Assembly (NCBI RefSeq): GCF_014204835.1 | Contig: NZ_JACHMD010000001.1 | Coordinates: 868,001 to 932,000, forward strand | Source: Microbacterium marinum | GTDB lineage: Bacteria > Actinomycetota > Actinomycetes > Actinomycetales > Microbacteriaceae | Direction: 5' to 3' | DNA length: 64,000 bases | Part shown: in pieces, positions 18,343 through 29,634 of the stretch | How the letters are laid out: each line of letters starts with the position of its first letter | Position numbering within the stretch: the first letter of the stretch is position 1 | Program-made: the position numbers and the translations under genes | The notes under the pieces: generated by a model | Database searches by the model: none | What the model was told of the DNA's origin: nothing | The model's input: only the letters and a program-made list of their open reading frames with translations

Positions 18343-18413
18343 GAGCCCCCTGGGGTGGGGGCTCGGGGGATGAGCGGGCGCTTGCGCCCGCGAACATTCG
18401 GGCGGAGAGCCCG
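18343..18413 (+). promoter_or_regulatory. Structured mRNA leader, three hairpins (copy 2)
   Basis: Hairpin a: GAGCCCCC / GGGGGCTC, loop TGGGGT. Hairpin b: GCGGGCG / CGCCCGC, loop CTTG. Hairpin c: CGGGC / GCCCG. GGGGAGG precedes the start. Pairing in a and b is kept although bases differ from copy 1. Confidence 0.5.
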
Positions 18414-18430
18414 ATGCTGGGGAGGCTTCG

Positions 18431-21400
18431 ATGCGCGCACGTCGCACCGTCTTGTCGCGATGGATCGCGACCACCACGATCTGGGCAATTGCCGCCGCCG
18501 GCATGGTGCTCGCACCGCAGGCCGCCGTCGCCGCGACTCCCGACACGTCGGACACGTCCGTGTCGATGACCGTCGACACCGACGGCACTGTCGTGATGGA
18601 TGCCGAGGCGGGTGACGAGGCTGAGGTCGAGGTGTCCGCGCCGGGCGAGGTCGAGGTCGAGGATGCTGCGCCGGGCGAGGGCGAGGAAGCCGCGCCGGAG
18701 CCGGCGCCGACCCCGAGCGAGAGTGTGGCGGAAGAGGTCGCACCGTTGCCCGCCCCGACACCGTCCGAAACGGAGATCGCCGATCCCGCAGAAGACGTGG
18801 CGCCGACGACGGACCCGAGCATCGATGACGCGCCGACGCGTGCCGGACCCGACGCTCGCGTCATGGCGTCGGACAGCACCGGGAGTATCTCGGGTGTCGT
18901 CCTCGACCCCGACGGCAACCCGGTCGCGGATGTGTACGTGGCACTGTACGTCGGCGATGACGAGTGGGACAGCTGGGGCACGTACACGTCCGAATCCGGA
19001 GTGTTCACGTTCACGGACCTCTACGCCGGGACGTACGTGGTCGGTGCCTCCGCCGCGTGGGACAGCGACTACTTCGACGTTTGGTCGGGCGGTGCGGCGA
19101 ACCGATCGGATGCAGAGCCTCTCGACGTTGCTCCGGGCGCCACCGTCAGCGACGTCACCTTGCAGTTCACCCGCTCCGCGGTCATCGCGGGCACCGTCAC
19201 CGACGACCATGGCGCACCGGTCCCTGACGCATCCGTCGACCTGTACCGCTGGGACGCGGAATGGGAGGGCTGGTGGGACCAGGTTGACCGCCGCTCGACC
19301 GACAGCGCCGGCGCGTTCCGGTTCGCGCGGCTCGAGCCTGGCGAGTACACGCTGCGGACGTCGACGGACGCCGCGATCGGGCTGCAGACCGAGTGGTGGG
19401 ACGGTGCCGCCCGCAAAGCGGATGCCACGCGCATCGTCGTGGAAGGTGTTGAGACGCACGACGGCCTCGTCGTCTCGCTCGTCCCCGGCGCCTCCCTGAG
19501 CGGCACGGTCACCGCGCCCGCAGGTATGTCTGCCGAGTCGGACATCTCCGTGTACGTCCACGATGGCGAGTCCTGGGAGCACGCGGCATCCACGTGGTCG
19601 GAGGATGGCACCTACCGAATCGGCGGGTTGCCCGCTGGGGAGTACCGCGTCGTCGCGCAGCCGTACGACGGGCGCCTGCTCACCCGCTGGTGGGACGGTG
19701 CAACCACCCGTGAGGATGCGACGAGCATCGACCTCGCATCGACCGACACCGTCACCGGCATCGACATCGCCCTCCCTCGCGGCGCGAGCATCGCCGGCAC
19801 CGTGACGAACCAATCGGGCACCGCGGCAGCGAACGTGCGCGTCTCGGCCCTGGTCGAGCGCGATGCGGACAGCGAGTCACCCTGGTGGGAATCGGTCGCG
19901 TCTGCGTGGACCGCTGAAGACGGCACGTACGTCCTCACCGGCCTCGAGCCCGGTACGTACACCCTGCGGTTTACCCCTGATGACGACGTCAACCTCCTGC
20001 AGGAGTGGTGGGACGACGCGAGCAGTGAAACGGATGCCGCCACCTTCTCCGTGCATGCGGGCGCGACGCTCACCGGCTACGACGCCGCGCTCCGCCGCGG
20101 TGCATCGATCGCGGGCACCGTCAAGACCGCCGCGGGCGCGCCTGTCGCGGCATCCGTCACCCTCTACCGTGTCGTCACCGACGATGACGGCACGTACCAG
20201 AACTCGGTGCGGTGGCTTTCCACGGACGAAACCGGTGCGTTCTCGGCGGCAGGTCTCGCAGCTGGTGACTACACCCTGCGGATCCAACCCGAGGATGCGG
20301 CGTACGCGACGCAGTGGTGGGACGGCGAGAGCTTCTCGCACACGGCCGAGACGTTCACGCTCGCCGCGGAAGGAACCCGCACGGGACTTGCGGTCCGCGT
20401 CGTCGCAGCGGCATCCATCTCGGGTGTCGTGACCGGTCCGGGAGGTACGCCGATCGAAGGCGCGTCGGTGAGCGCATCGATCTCCGGCGGAGACTGGTAT
20501 GACACGGTCGCATCGGCCGAGACCGACGCCGATGGTCGGTACACGCTTACCGGCCTTCCGCCTGGTTCCTACGCCGTCTACGCGGAATCTTCCGCGACTG
20601 ACCACATCGGTGAGTGGTGGACGGATGCCACTTCCTTCGAGACCGCGACCAAGGTGCCGCTCACTGCCGGCGCGGCGAAGACGGGCGTTGACATGCGGCT
20701 CGCGCAGGGCGGGCGCATCGAGGGTGTCGTCTCGGATGCAGATGGCCCCATCGCGGACGCGTACGTCCGACTGTACGAGTGGCGTTCCGGCGAATGGCAG
20801 CGGACGCAGAGCCGATGGAGCGACGAGAGCGGCACCTACGCGTTCACGTCGGTCCCGGCCGGCACGTACACCCTGCGGTTCACCGACGAGGGCGGCCGCG
20901 GCCTCGCCCCCGAATGGTGGGACGACGCCGAGTCCGAGGCCGACGCGGAGCGGATCGAGGTCTCGCCGGGATCGCGCGTGACCGACGTCGACGCAACGCT
21001 CGCGCCCGGCGCCTCGTTGAGCGGTCGCGTGCTCGACCCGACCGGCGCGGGCGTTGCCGGTGCGACGGTCAGGGCGACCTGGGACGCGCCGGAGGGTTGG
21101 ACCGAGAGCGAGACGACGACCACCGACGACACCGGTGCGTGGACGTTCAGGGGGCTGGCATCGGGGGAGTACACCCTCTCGTTCACCGCGCCGGCTGAAG
21201 CCAGCCTGATCTCCGAGTGGTGGTCGGATGCCGCAACGCGCGATGACGCGACGCCGATCGCCCTCGCCCGTGGTGAAGCCGTCACCGGGCTCGATGCGCG
21301 CCTGGCGAAGGGGGCGTCGATCGCCGGTAGGGTGACCGGACCCGGTGTGGCCGACAACGTCGCGGTGCAGCTGTACCGCCAGGACGAGCGCTTTCCGTCG

Positions 21401-24349
21401 TGGGTGGCGGAGGTGCGAACCGATGCCGAAGGCCGCTACCTGTTCGGTGGCCTCACAGCCGGGACCTACTCGATGGAGTTCGTCCCCGACTCGGACGTCA
21501 ATCTCGTGTCGGCGTGGTCGGGTGGCGCGCCGACATCCGATGACGCCGCCACCATCACGGTCGGTGCGATCGAGTCGGTAACCGGCCGCGACATTCGCCT
21601 CGTCGCCGGCGCGACGCTCAGCGGCACGCTCACCGGTCCCGGTGGCGTCCCTATTCTGGGGAGGGTCAGCGTCGAGAGCGACGATCGGTACCGGTCCACG
21701 TGGACCGCCGACGACGGCACCTGGACGGTCACGGGTCTTGCAGCGGATGACTACCTCGTGCAGTTCCGTGCAGACTACGGCGTGAACCTCGTCAGCGAGT
21801 GGTGGGAGAACGCCGGAACCCGCGAAACCGCGACCGTGGTGCCGCTGACGGGTGGCGCGACTCGAGTCCTCAACGCGAGCCTCGTCACCGGTGCGACGAT
21901 CTCGGGCACGGTGACCAACGCCGCCGGCAACCCGATCGAAGACGCCTTCGTAGAGGTGTACGCGCGGGTCGATGGGTTGCTGCAGTACGTCAGTAACACC
22001 GAGACTGCCGCAGACGGCAGTTACGTCCTCGCCGGATTGCCCGCGGGCACCTACCTTGTGAGCTTCTCGGGCGAGTACCTGCAGAACTATGTCTCCGAGT
22101 GGTGGGACGACGCTGCGACGGATGCCACATCGACCGCCATCACGCTCGCGAGCGGCGCATCGCTCGCGGGCGTGGACGCCGCGCTTGCGGTTGGTGCCGC
22201 CATATCTGGCACGTTGCTTCGCGATGGCGGAGGGACGCTTGAGGACGGCTGGGTTGAGGCCTACCGTCGCGAAGGCGACCGCTGGGTTTTCGCGGGGTCC
22301 GCTTCGCTCGACGAGACGGGGAGCTACTTGATCAACGGCCTGCCAGCCGGCACGTACACGCTGCAGTTCAGCGGGTATGTGACTGAGCACGTCTGGGAGT
22401 GGTGGGACGACCAGCCCAACCTGGAGACCGCGAACTCGTTCGCGCTCACTGCGGGAGCGTCGCGCACAGGTGTTGATGCGCAGCTGGCTGCACCGCTCGC
22501 GTCCGCGACGCCGACGATTGCCGGCACCCCGCAGGTTGGTGCGACGCTCACCCTGCGCCCCGGCACCTGGCAGAGCGGCGCAACGCTGCAGTATCGCTGG
22601 TACGCCGACGATGACGAGATTGTCGGTGCCACGGCGCTCACATTCGTGCCGACCTCGGCGCACGCCGGGAAGCGCATCTCGGCGTCGGTCACCGGCGCAC
22701 TCGCGGGCTACGCCTCGGTGACGCGTTGGACGGAGTACTCCGAAGCGGTCGCAGGTGGCGTGCTGACTGCACCCGTTCCGACGATCTCGGGGACGGTTGC
22801 GGTTGGATCGACGTTGACGGCAAAGCCGGGCACGTGGACAGAGGGTACGGCGCTGACCTACCAGTGGTCGGTCGGTGGATCGTCGGTGGCTGGTGCCACG
22901 AGCGCGACGTTCACGATCCCGGCATCGGCGGTCGGTAAGACGATCACGGTCACGGTGTCGGGTTCGCTGGCGGGGTACGCCTCGGTGTCGAAGACGTCGG
23001 CTGCGACGGCGGCTGTGCCGCTGCAGGTGCTGACGGCGCCGACGCCGACGATCAGCGGCACGGTTGAGGTCGGCTCGACCTTGACGGCAAAGCCGGGCAC
23101 GTGGACAGAGGGTACGGCGCTGACCTATCAGTGGTCGGTTGCCGGCACTGCGGTGTCGGGTGCGACGTCTGCGACGTTCACGGTCCCGGCATCCGCCGTG
23201 GGCAAGACGATCACCGTCACCGTGACGGGGTCGCTGGCGGGATACGCCTCAGTGTCGAAGACGTCGGCTGCGACGGCGGCTGTGCCGCTGCAGGTGCTCA
23301 CCGCACCGACCCCGACGATCTCGGGCACGGTCGAGGTCGGCTCGACGCTGACGGCAACGCCGGGTACATGGACAGAGGGCGCGGTGCTGACCTACGAATG
23401 GTCGGTTGCGGATGCTACGGTGTCGGGTGCGACGTCGGCGACGTTCGTCGTTCCGGCATCCGCGGTGGGGAAGACGATCACCGTCACCGTGACGGGGTCG
23501 CTCGCGGGATACGCCTCGGTGTCGAAGACGTCGGCTGCGACGGCGGCTGTGCCGCTGCAGGCCCTTACCGCCCCGACCCCGACGATTTCGGGCACCGTAA
23601 AGGTCGGTTCAACGCTGACCGCAAAACCGGGCACGTGGACTACAGGCACGACGCTGAAGTATCAGTGGTCGGTTGCCGGCACCGCGGTGGCGGGTGCGAC
23701 GTCCGCGACGTTCACCGTCCCGGCATCCTCGGTCGGTAAGACGATCACGGTCACCGTGTCGGGTTCGCTCGACGGGTACGCCTCGGCGTCGAAGACCTCC
23801 GCTGCGACGGCCGCCGTGCCGCTGCAGGCGCTGACCGCCCCGACCCCGACGATCAGCGGAACCCCGGTCATCGGCTCCACACTCACGGCCAAACCCGGAA
23901 CGTGGACGAAGGGGACGAAACTCGCCTACCAGTGGCTCGCCGGTGGGAAGGCGATCTCGGGTGCGACGAAGTCCACCTACAAGGTCACCTCCGGTGCCGC
24001 CAACAAGACCATCACCGTCCGCGTCACCGGGTCGCTCACCGGCTACACGACGACGTCCAAGACGTCGAAGGCGACCGCCGCGGTGTTGAAGACGGCGACG
24101 CCGAAGATCAGCGGCACGGCCAAGGTCGGCTCGACGCTCACGGCGAAGCCCGGCACCTGGACGAGCAAGACGACGTTCGCGTACCAGTGGTACGCGAACG
24201 GCAAGGCGATCTCGAAGGCGACCAAGGTCACGTACAAGATCCCGAAGTCGCTGGCAGGCAAGAAGATCACGGTCAAGGTCACCGGCAAGAAGTCCGGCTA
24301 CGCCTCGGCTGCGAAGACTTCGGCGGCAACAGGTTCCATCAAGCGCTGA
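18431..24349 (+). CDS. Giant secreted cell-surface repeat protein 2
   Basis: 1972 residues, paralogue of surface protein 1. It starts with a signal peptide (MVLAPQAAVAAT) and an acidic linker. Twelve Cna-B/carboxypeptidase-regulatory-like repeats follow (about 152-1355), most ending in an EWWDD box. Seven Ig-like modules (about 1357-1972) complete it, four of them nearly identical at DNA level. The last two modules and the stop region are almost base-for-base the same as in surface protein 1, pointing to recent duplication or gene conversion. No sortase signal. The GH5 cellulase converging on it suggests, but does not prove, a role in contact with plant or polysaccharide surfaces. Confidence 0.88.
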   Translation: MRARRTVLSRWIATTTIWAIAAAGMVLAPQAAVAATPDTSDTSVSMTVDTDGTVVMDAEAGDEAEVEVSAPGEVEVEDAAPGEGEEAAPEPAPTPSESVAEEVAPLPAPTPSETEIADPAEDVAPTTDPSIDDAPTRAGPDARVMASDSTGSISGVVLDPDGNPVADVYVALYVGDDEWDSWGTYTSESGVFTFTDLYAGTYVVGASAAWDSDYFDVWSGGAANRSDAEPLDVAPGATVSDVTLQFTRSAVIAGTVTDDHGAPVPDASVDLYRWDAEWEGWWDQVDRRSTDSAGAFRFARLEPGEYTLRTSTDAAIGLQTEWWDGAARKADATRIVVEGVETHDGLVVSLVPGASLSGTVTAPAGMSAESDISVYVHDGESWEHAASTWSEDGTYRIGGLPAGEYRVVAQPYDGRLLTRWWDGATTREDATSIDLASTDTVTGIDIALPRGASIAGTVTNQSGTAAANVRVSALVERDADSESPWWESVASAWTAEDGTYVLTGLEPGTYTLRFTPDDDVNLLQEWWDDASSETDAATFSVHAGATLTGYDAALRRGASIAGTVKTAAGAPVAASVTLYRVVTDDDGTYQNSVRWLSTDETGAFSAAGLAAGDYTLRIQPEDAAYATQWWDGESFSHTAETFTLAAEGTRTGLAVRVVAAASISGVVTGPGGTPIEGASVSASISGGDWYDTVASAETDADGRYTLTGLPPGSYAVYAESSATDHIGEWWTDATSFETATKVPLTAGAAKTGVDMRLAQGGRIEGVVSDADGPIADAYVRLYEWRSGEWQRTQSRWSDESGTYAFTSVPAGTYTLRFTDEGGRGLAPEWWDDAESEADAERIEVSPGSRVTDVDATLAPGASLSGRVLDPTGAGVAGATVRATWDAPEGWTESETTTTDDTGAWTFRGLASGEYTLSFTAPAEASLISEWWSDAATRDDATPIALARGEAVTGLDARLAKGASIAGRVTGPGVADNVAVQLYRQDERFPSWVAEVRTDAEGRYLFGGLTAGTYSMEFVPDSDVNLVSAWSGGAPTSDDAATITVGAIESVTGRDIRLVAGATLSGTLTGPGGVPILGRVSVESDDRYRSTWTADDGTWTVTGLAADDYLVQFRADYGVNLVSEWWENAGTRETATVVPLTGGATRVLNASLVTGATISGTVTNAAGNPIEDAFVEVYARVDGLLQYVSNTETAADGSYVLAGLPAGTYLVSFSGEYLQNYVSEWWDDAATDATSTAITLASGASLAGVDAALAVGAAISGTLLRDGGGTLEDGWVEAYRREGDRWVFAGSASLDETGSYLINGLPAGTYTLQFSGYVTEHVWEWWDDQPNLETANSFALTAGASRTGVDAQLAAPLASATPTIAGTPQVGATLTLRPGTWQSGATLQYRWYADDDEIVGATALTFVPTSAHAGKRISASVTGALAGYASVTRWTEYSEAVAGGVLTAPVPTISGTVAVGSTLTAKPGTWTEGTALTYQWSVGGSSVAGATSATFTIPASAVGKTITVTVSGSLAGYASVSKTSAATAAVPLQVLTAPTPTISGTVEVGSTLTAKPGTWTEGTALTYQWSVAGTAVSGATSATFTVPASAVGKTITVTVTGSLAGYASVSKTSAATAAVPLQVLTAPTPTISGTVEVGSTLTATPGTWTEGAVLTYEWSVADATVSGATSATFVVPASAVGKTITVTVTGSLAGYASVSKTSAATAAVPLQALTAPTPTISGTVKVGSTLTAKPGTWTTGTTLKYQWSVAGTAVAGATSATFTVPASSVGKTITVTVSGSLDGYASASKTSAATAAVPLQALTAPTPTISGTPVIGSTLTAKPGTWTKGTKLAYQWLAGGKAISGATKSTYKVTSGAANKTITVRVTGSLTGYTTTSKTSKATAAVLKTATPKISGTAKVGSTLTAKPGTWTSKTTFAYQWYANGKAISKATKVTYKIPKSLAGKKITVKVTGKKSGYASAAKTSAATGSIKR
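22759..23830 (+). repeat. Tandem 264-base repeats encoding Ig-like modules
   Basis: Four consecutive units of about 264-269 bases (starting near 22759, 23028, 23292 and 23560), each 88 or so codons from LTAPTPTISGTV to ATAAVPLQ. Long stretches are identical between units, so recombination could add or remove modules in frame. Confidence 0.8.
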
Positions 24350-24356
24350 CCGAGAT

Positions 24357-24396
24357 CCCCTGACACCGCAGACGCCCCCATCTCCGGTGTCAGGGG
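24357..24396. terminator. Terminator between surface protein 2 and cellulase
   Basis: CCCCTGACACCG / CGGTGTCAGGGG, a duplicate of the hairpin at 18004-18043. It lies between convergent genes. Confidence 0.7.
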
Positions 24397-24466
24397 GTCA
24401 GCGCACGTGCCGCTTCACGCCGTCGGCGCGTACCAGCTGAGCGACTCGATGGAGCGACCGTGCGGG

Positions 24467-26047
24467 TCAGCTCGCGGCGAGCGACAGCTTCGGCGGGTTC
24501 GGACCCTTCGGAGCTTTCACGATCACGCCGACATCGACGCGCCCGCCGGGAGTCAGGTTGTCGAGACCCCAGTTCTTTCCGGCGCAAGTCACCTTCGCCG
24601 TCGTCTTCGCGGCATTCGTGAGCGTGCAGTCCATGCCCCACGCGCTGTCGATCGACGTGGCACCAGGAGACACCCACGACGCGCGCCATGATTTCGTCGC
24701 AGCCTTCGCCGGCGCCTTCACGGTGAGACCCACCTGATACGCACCCGGCCACGCCGAGGTGATGGTCATCGTCGCTGACGTGCCATTCGACGACGATGAC
24801 GAGGACTTCCCGACCGAGGGATCGGGCGACGGCTGCGCGCTCGACGACGGCTGCGGGGTCGGGGTGGGCTGCGGCGGTGTCGTCGGCTTCGGCGCCGGGG
24901 GATACGCGACCTTCTTCGGCGTGAGGATCGGCTTCAGCGCGGTGAGCTTCGCCTTCTGGCGCGTGTACCAGTCGTCCTTCAGCAGGCCGCCGGTGTCACC
25001 GCTGTTCGGGTTGAACGACCAGTACGCCCAGCTCATCCGCTTCGTCTTGATGTACGACGTGAGCTTCGCGAGCCACTTCTTGTCGCTCGACGTCTCGAGC
25101 TTGGTGCCGAACTCGCCGATGAACACCGGAGCGATGTTCTTCGTGGCGATGTACCCCCAGTTGCGCTCCCAGATGGCGGTGAGGTTGTTCGGATAGTTCT
25201 TCGCGGAGAACCACGGCTGGTATGCGACCGAGAGCGGGTACTCGTGCGGCGAGTACACGACCCGGTTCTTCACCGTGAGCGACACCGGCTTCTTCGCGAC
25301 ACCGCGCAGGCCGCCGCCCCACCACGTGACCGAGCCGTCCTGCTCGTACTGGACGCCCTCGACGATGATCAGCAGACGCGCGTTCACCTTGTGGATCGCG
25401 TTCCCGGCACGCGTCGCCGCGGCACGCCAATCGCGGGCGCGCTCGCCGCAGCCCCAGCACGCCTTCCCTCGCGGCTCGTTGTGCAGGTCGACCCCGATGA
25501 CCGTCGCATTCTTCTGGTAGCGCTTCGCGAGCTTCTTCCAATCCGCGATCCAGCGGGCCTCCGGGTACTGCTTCGTGTACCAGAGCTCGGACTGCGCCGC
25601 CGAATCGGGACGGTGGCGGTCGAGGATGATCCGGATGCCGTACTTGCGGGCGCTCGCGACAACGGCATCCATCACCTGGAGCGGCGACTTGCCCGCGAGC
25701 GTCGGGTTGATCGCGGTGTTGATCGAGTTCGACGTGCGCTTTGCGAGGCACTCGTTGGAGAACGGCAGGCGGATCGTGTTGAAGCCCATGCCGGCGATCT
25801 GCGCCATGCCCTGGTCGACAGTGATCGACCACAAGCCGTGCGGGGCGCAGGTGTCGGTCTCCATGCCGAACCACGACGTCGCCTTGATCGTGAAGGTCGC
25901 GCCGGTCGTGGCCGACACGATCTTCGAGCCTTTGGTCTTCAACCAGGCGGGGGCGGCCGCTTCGGCGGCGGGCGCGGGGGAGGCGACCACGCTGACGGTC
26001 ACCGCGAGCAGCAGGGCCGCAAAGCCCGCCAGCAGTCGTCGCCACAT
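24467..26047 (-). CDS. Secreted GH5 endoglucanase (cellulase) with C-terminal cellulose-binding-like domain
   Basis: 526 residues from ATG 26047 (GGGGGAAT upstream). A signal peptide (LLAGFAALLLAVTVSVV) leads into a GH5 catalytic domain. Visible are FNTIRLPFSNE, RIILDRHRP, the acid/base motif DLHNEPRG, SPHEYPL and the nucleophile motif FIGEFGTK. A Pro/Thr/Ser linker follows, then about 95 residues resembling a family 2 carbohydrate-binding module (SATMTITSAWPGAYQVGLTV, SWRASWVSPGATSI). It should hydrolyse beta-1,4-glucans outside the cell. Its 3' end is duplicated in decayed form at 18116-18228. Confidence 0.9.
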   Translation of the reverse strand: MWRRLLAGFAALLLAVTVSVVASPAPAAEAAAPAWLKTKGSKIVSATTGATFTIKATSWFGMETDTCAPHGLWSITVDQGMAQIAGMGFNTIRLPFSNECLAKRTSNSINTAINPTLAGKSPLQVMDAVVASARKYGIRIILDRHRPDSAAQSELWYTKQYPEARWIADWKKLAKRYQKNATVIGVDLHNEPRGKACWGCGERARDWRAAATRAGNAIHKVNARLLIIVEGVQYEQDGSVTWWGGGLRGVAKKPVSLTVKNRVVYSPHEYPLSVAYQPWFSAKNYPNNLTAIWERNWGYIATKNIAPVFIGEFGTKLETSSDKKWLAKLTSYIKTKRMSWAYWSFNPNSGDTGGLLKDDWYTRQKAKLTALKPILTPKKVAYPPAPKPTTPPQPTPTPQPSSSAQPSPDPSVGKSSSSSSNGTSATMTITSAWPGAYQVGLTVKAPAKAATKSWRASWVSPGATSIDSAWGMDCTLTNAAKTTAKVTCAGKNWGLDNLTPGGRVDVGVIVKAPKGPNPPKLSLAAS

Positions 26048-26110
26048 GTCGTAGATTCCCCCGTCGATCGCGGCCGGACGCCGCGAGAACATCGACTCAC
26101 AAGGGTACGG

Positions 26111-26136
26111 CACGCGCGCGCACGCGTATACGCGCG
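26111..26136. other. Alternating purine-pyrimidine tract with CGCGTATACGCG palindrome
   Basis: 26 bases of strict pyrimidine/purine alternation in the divergent promoter region of the cellulase and coaA genes. The central 12 bases (26123-26134) are a perfect palindrome. It could be a Z-DNA-prone element or an operator. Confidence 0.5.
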
Positions 26137-26167
26137 AGCGTGCGACAGAACGACCCCGCCGCCCCGC

Positions 26168-26173
26168 TAGAGT
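26168..26173 (+). promoter_or_regulatory. -10 box, leaderless promoter of coaA
   Basis: TAGAGT, then seven bases, then ATG 26181. Confidence 0.6.
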
Positions 26174-26180
26174 TGCGGCA

Positions 26181-27128
26181 ATGTCCCCCGACGAGACGCT
26201 GACGCCCGTCGACTCGCTCTACCGCGAGATCGACCGTGCGGAGTGGGCGCGCATGGCCTCCGGCATGGAGCAGCCCCTCACGGAGACCGAGGTCATTCAG
26301 CTGCGAGGCATCGGCGACCGCCTCGACATCCGCGAAGTGCGCGAGGTGTACCTCCCGCTGAGCCGACTGCTGTCGCTCTACGCCAGCGCCACCAAGCGCC
26401 TCGGCGCCGACACGGCCGACTTCGTCGGCGAACCCGACGCGACCACCCCCTTCATCGTCGCCGTGGCCGGATCCGTCGCGGTCGGCAAGTCCACCGTCGC
26501 CCGCCTGCTGCGCGAGCTGATGAGCCGGTGGCCCGGAACGCCCCGCGTCGAACTCGTCACCACCGATGGCTTCCTCTACCCCAACGCCGAGCTCGAACGC
26601 CGCGGCATCATGGACCGCAAGGGCTTCCCGGAGTCGTACGACCGCCGCGCCCTGGTCGACTTCCTCGTTGCGGTGAAGTCGGGGGCGCCCGAAGTCCGCG
26701 CCCCGTACTACTCGCACATGCGGTACGACATCATCCCTGACGCGCACGTGACGGTGCGCCGCCCCGACGTCATCATCGTCGAAGGGCTCAACGTCCTGGC
26801 ATCCGCCCCCAACCCGCACGACATCGCCGTGAGCGAGCTGTTCGACTTCTCCATCTATGTGGATGCCGAGATCGAGCACATCACCCAGTGGTACGTCGAC
26901 CGCTTCCTCGCCCTCCGCGAGGCGGCGTTCTCGAATCCGAACTCGTTCTTCAAGGTCTTCGCCGACATCTCCGACGACGAAGCGGTTCAGCGCGCCCTCG
27001 GCTTCTGGAACGACATCAACCTGCCGAACCTGCGCGAGAACGTGGAACCCACCAAGCACCGCGCGAAGCTGGTGCTGCGCAAGGCCGCGAACCACACCGT
27101 CGAGACGGTGCGCCTGCGCAAGCTCTGA
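26181..27128 (+). CDS. coaA: Type I pantothenate kinase
   Basis: 315 residues, the normal length for CoaA. It phosphorylates pantothenate with ATP, the first step of coenzyme A synthesis, in the cytoplasm. Walker A is GSVAVGKST (near residue 97). Other family blocks are VELVTTDGFLYPN, GFPESYDRRALVDFL, PYYSHMRYDI and IIVEGLNVL. The start is fixed by the leaderless promoter. The stop codon is three bases from that of the convergent CAP-domain gene. Confidence 0.95.
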   Translation: MSPDETLTPVDSLYREIDRAEWARMASGMEQPLTETEVIQLRGIGDRLDIREVREVYLPLSRLLSLYASATKRLGADTADFVGEPDATTPFIVAVAGSVAVGKSTVARLLRELMSRWPGTPRVELVTTDGFLYPNAELERRGIMDRKGFPESYDRRALVDFLVAVKSGAPEVRAPYYSHMRYDIIPDAHVTVRRPDVIIVEGLNVLASAPNPHDIAVSELFDFSIYVDAEIEHITQWYVDRFLALREAAFSNPNSFFKVFADISDDEAVQRALGFWNDINLPNLRENVEPTKHRAKLVLRKAANHTVETVRLRKL

Positions 27129-27131
27129 GGC

Positions 27132-27605
27132 TCAGTACTTGCCGAACACCTGCGTGTAGTACGGCTGGCCGGCCTTCGAGCAGGCGACGCCGATGCCGAT
27201 GTGGGTGTACCCGCCGAGGATGTTCTTCCGGTGCCCGGTCGACTTCAGCCATGCGGGGGTGACCTTCTGCGGGGTGTACCCGTACGCGACGTTCTCGGCC
27301 GCCGCAGTCCAGCCCTTCGGGATCTGGCTCGCGTAGTTCGGGTTGTGCTTCATCGTTCCGGATGCCGCCTGCTTCGCCGACCACGCAACCGCGACCTTAT
27401 GCATGCTCGAGCTCGCCTTCAGCGCCTTCTTGCCGGCACTCTTCCGAGCGGCGTTGACGTCGGTGAGGATCCGCTTCTGCACAGCGGCCTGCGTCGCCGA
27501 CGTGCACGAGGTGCTCACGGCGGCGCTCGCCGCGGTGGCGGGCGCGAGGGTCAGGACGAGTGCAGCGGTGAGGGCCGCGGCGAAACCGGCGATCGGGCGT
27601 GACAT
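27132..27605 (-). CDS. Secreted CAP/SCP-domain protein
   Basis: 157 residues. A signal peptide (FAAALTAALVLTLAPATAASA) precedes one CAP domain with the usual blocks VNAARKSAGKKALK, VAVAWSAKQAASGTMKHNPN, WTAAAENVAYGY, HRKNILGGYTHIGIGV and PYYTQVFG. The His and Glu of the CAP cavity are present (MKHNPN, AAENV). Bacterial CAP proteins are secreted and their roles are mostly unknown. AGGGAG lies before the ATG. Confidence 0.9.
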   Translation of the reverse strand: MSRPIAGFAAALTAALVLTLAPATAASAAVSTSCTSATQAAVQKRILTDVNAARKSAGKKALKASSSMHKVAVAWSAKQAASGTMKHNPNYASQIPKGWTAAAENVAYGYTPQKVTPAWLKSTGHRKNILGGYTHIGIGVACSKAGQPYYTQVFGKY

Positions 27606-27715
27606 GAGGGGCTCCCTGGGTGCGTAGGCAGTCCTCTTGGATACACGACGCACCTGGGAGAGCCCCCGACGCGCCCGGCGCGCGGCCGCGGGGCGGAGTC
27701 CCAGCCGGCCGGACC

Positions 27716-27721
27716 TAGCAT
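27716..27721 (+). promoter_or_regulatory. -10 box, leaderless promoter of glmS
   Basis: TAGCAT, then seven bases, then ATG 27729. Confidence 0.6.
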
Positions 27722-27728
27722 TGACCCC

Positions 27729-29579
<1,851 letters not shown>

Positions 29580-29595
29580 GCGCGATCGGTCGCGC
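29580..29595 (+). terminator. Short hairpin after glmS
   Basis: GCGCGA-TCGG-TCGCGC, a perfect six-base stem just after the stop; no T tract, so weak evidence. Confidence 0.4.
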
Positions 29596-29634
29596 GTGCG
29601 CGGTCGACTCCATGCCGTGGGCGGCGGCTCGCCG

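Noticed and set aside
19877-22663. Minus-strand open frame of 928 codons
   Set aside because: Mirror of the repeats in surface protein 2; Arg/Gly-rich without recognisable domains.
24357-24396. Hairpin as an attachment site or mobile-element end
   Set aside because: Perfect stem placed right after a stop codon between convergent genes, duplicated with its gene; a terminator explains it.
27700-27728. glmS ribozyme upstream of glmS
   Set aside because: The -10 box lies eight bases before the start codon region, leaving no leader for a ribozyme.
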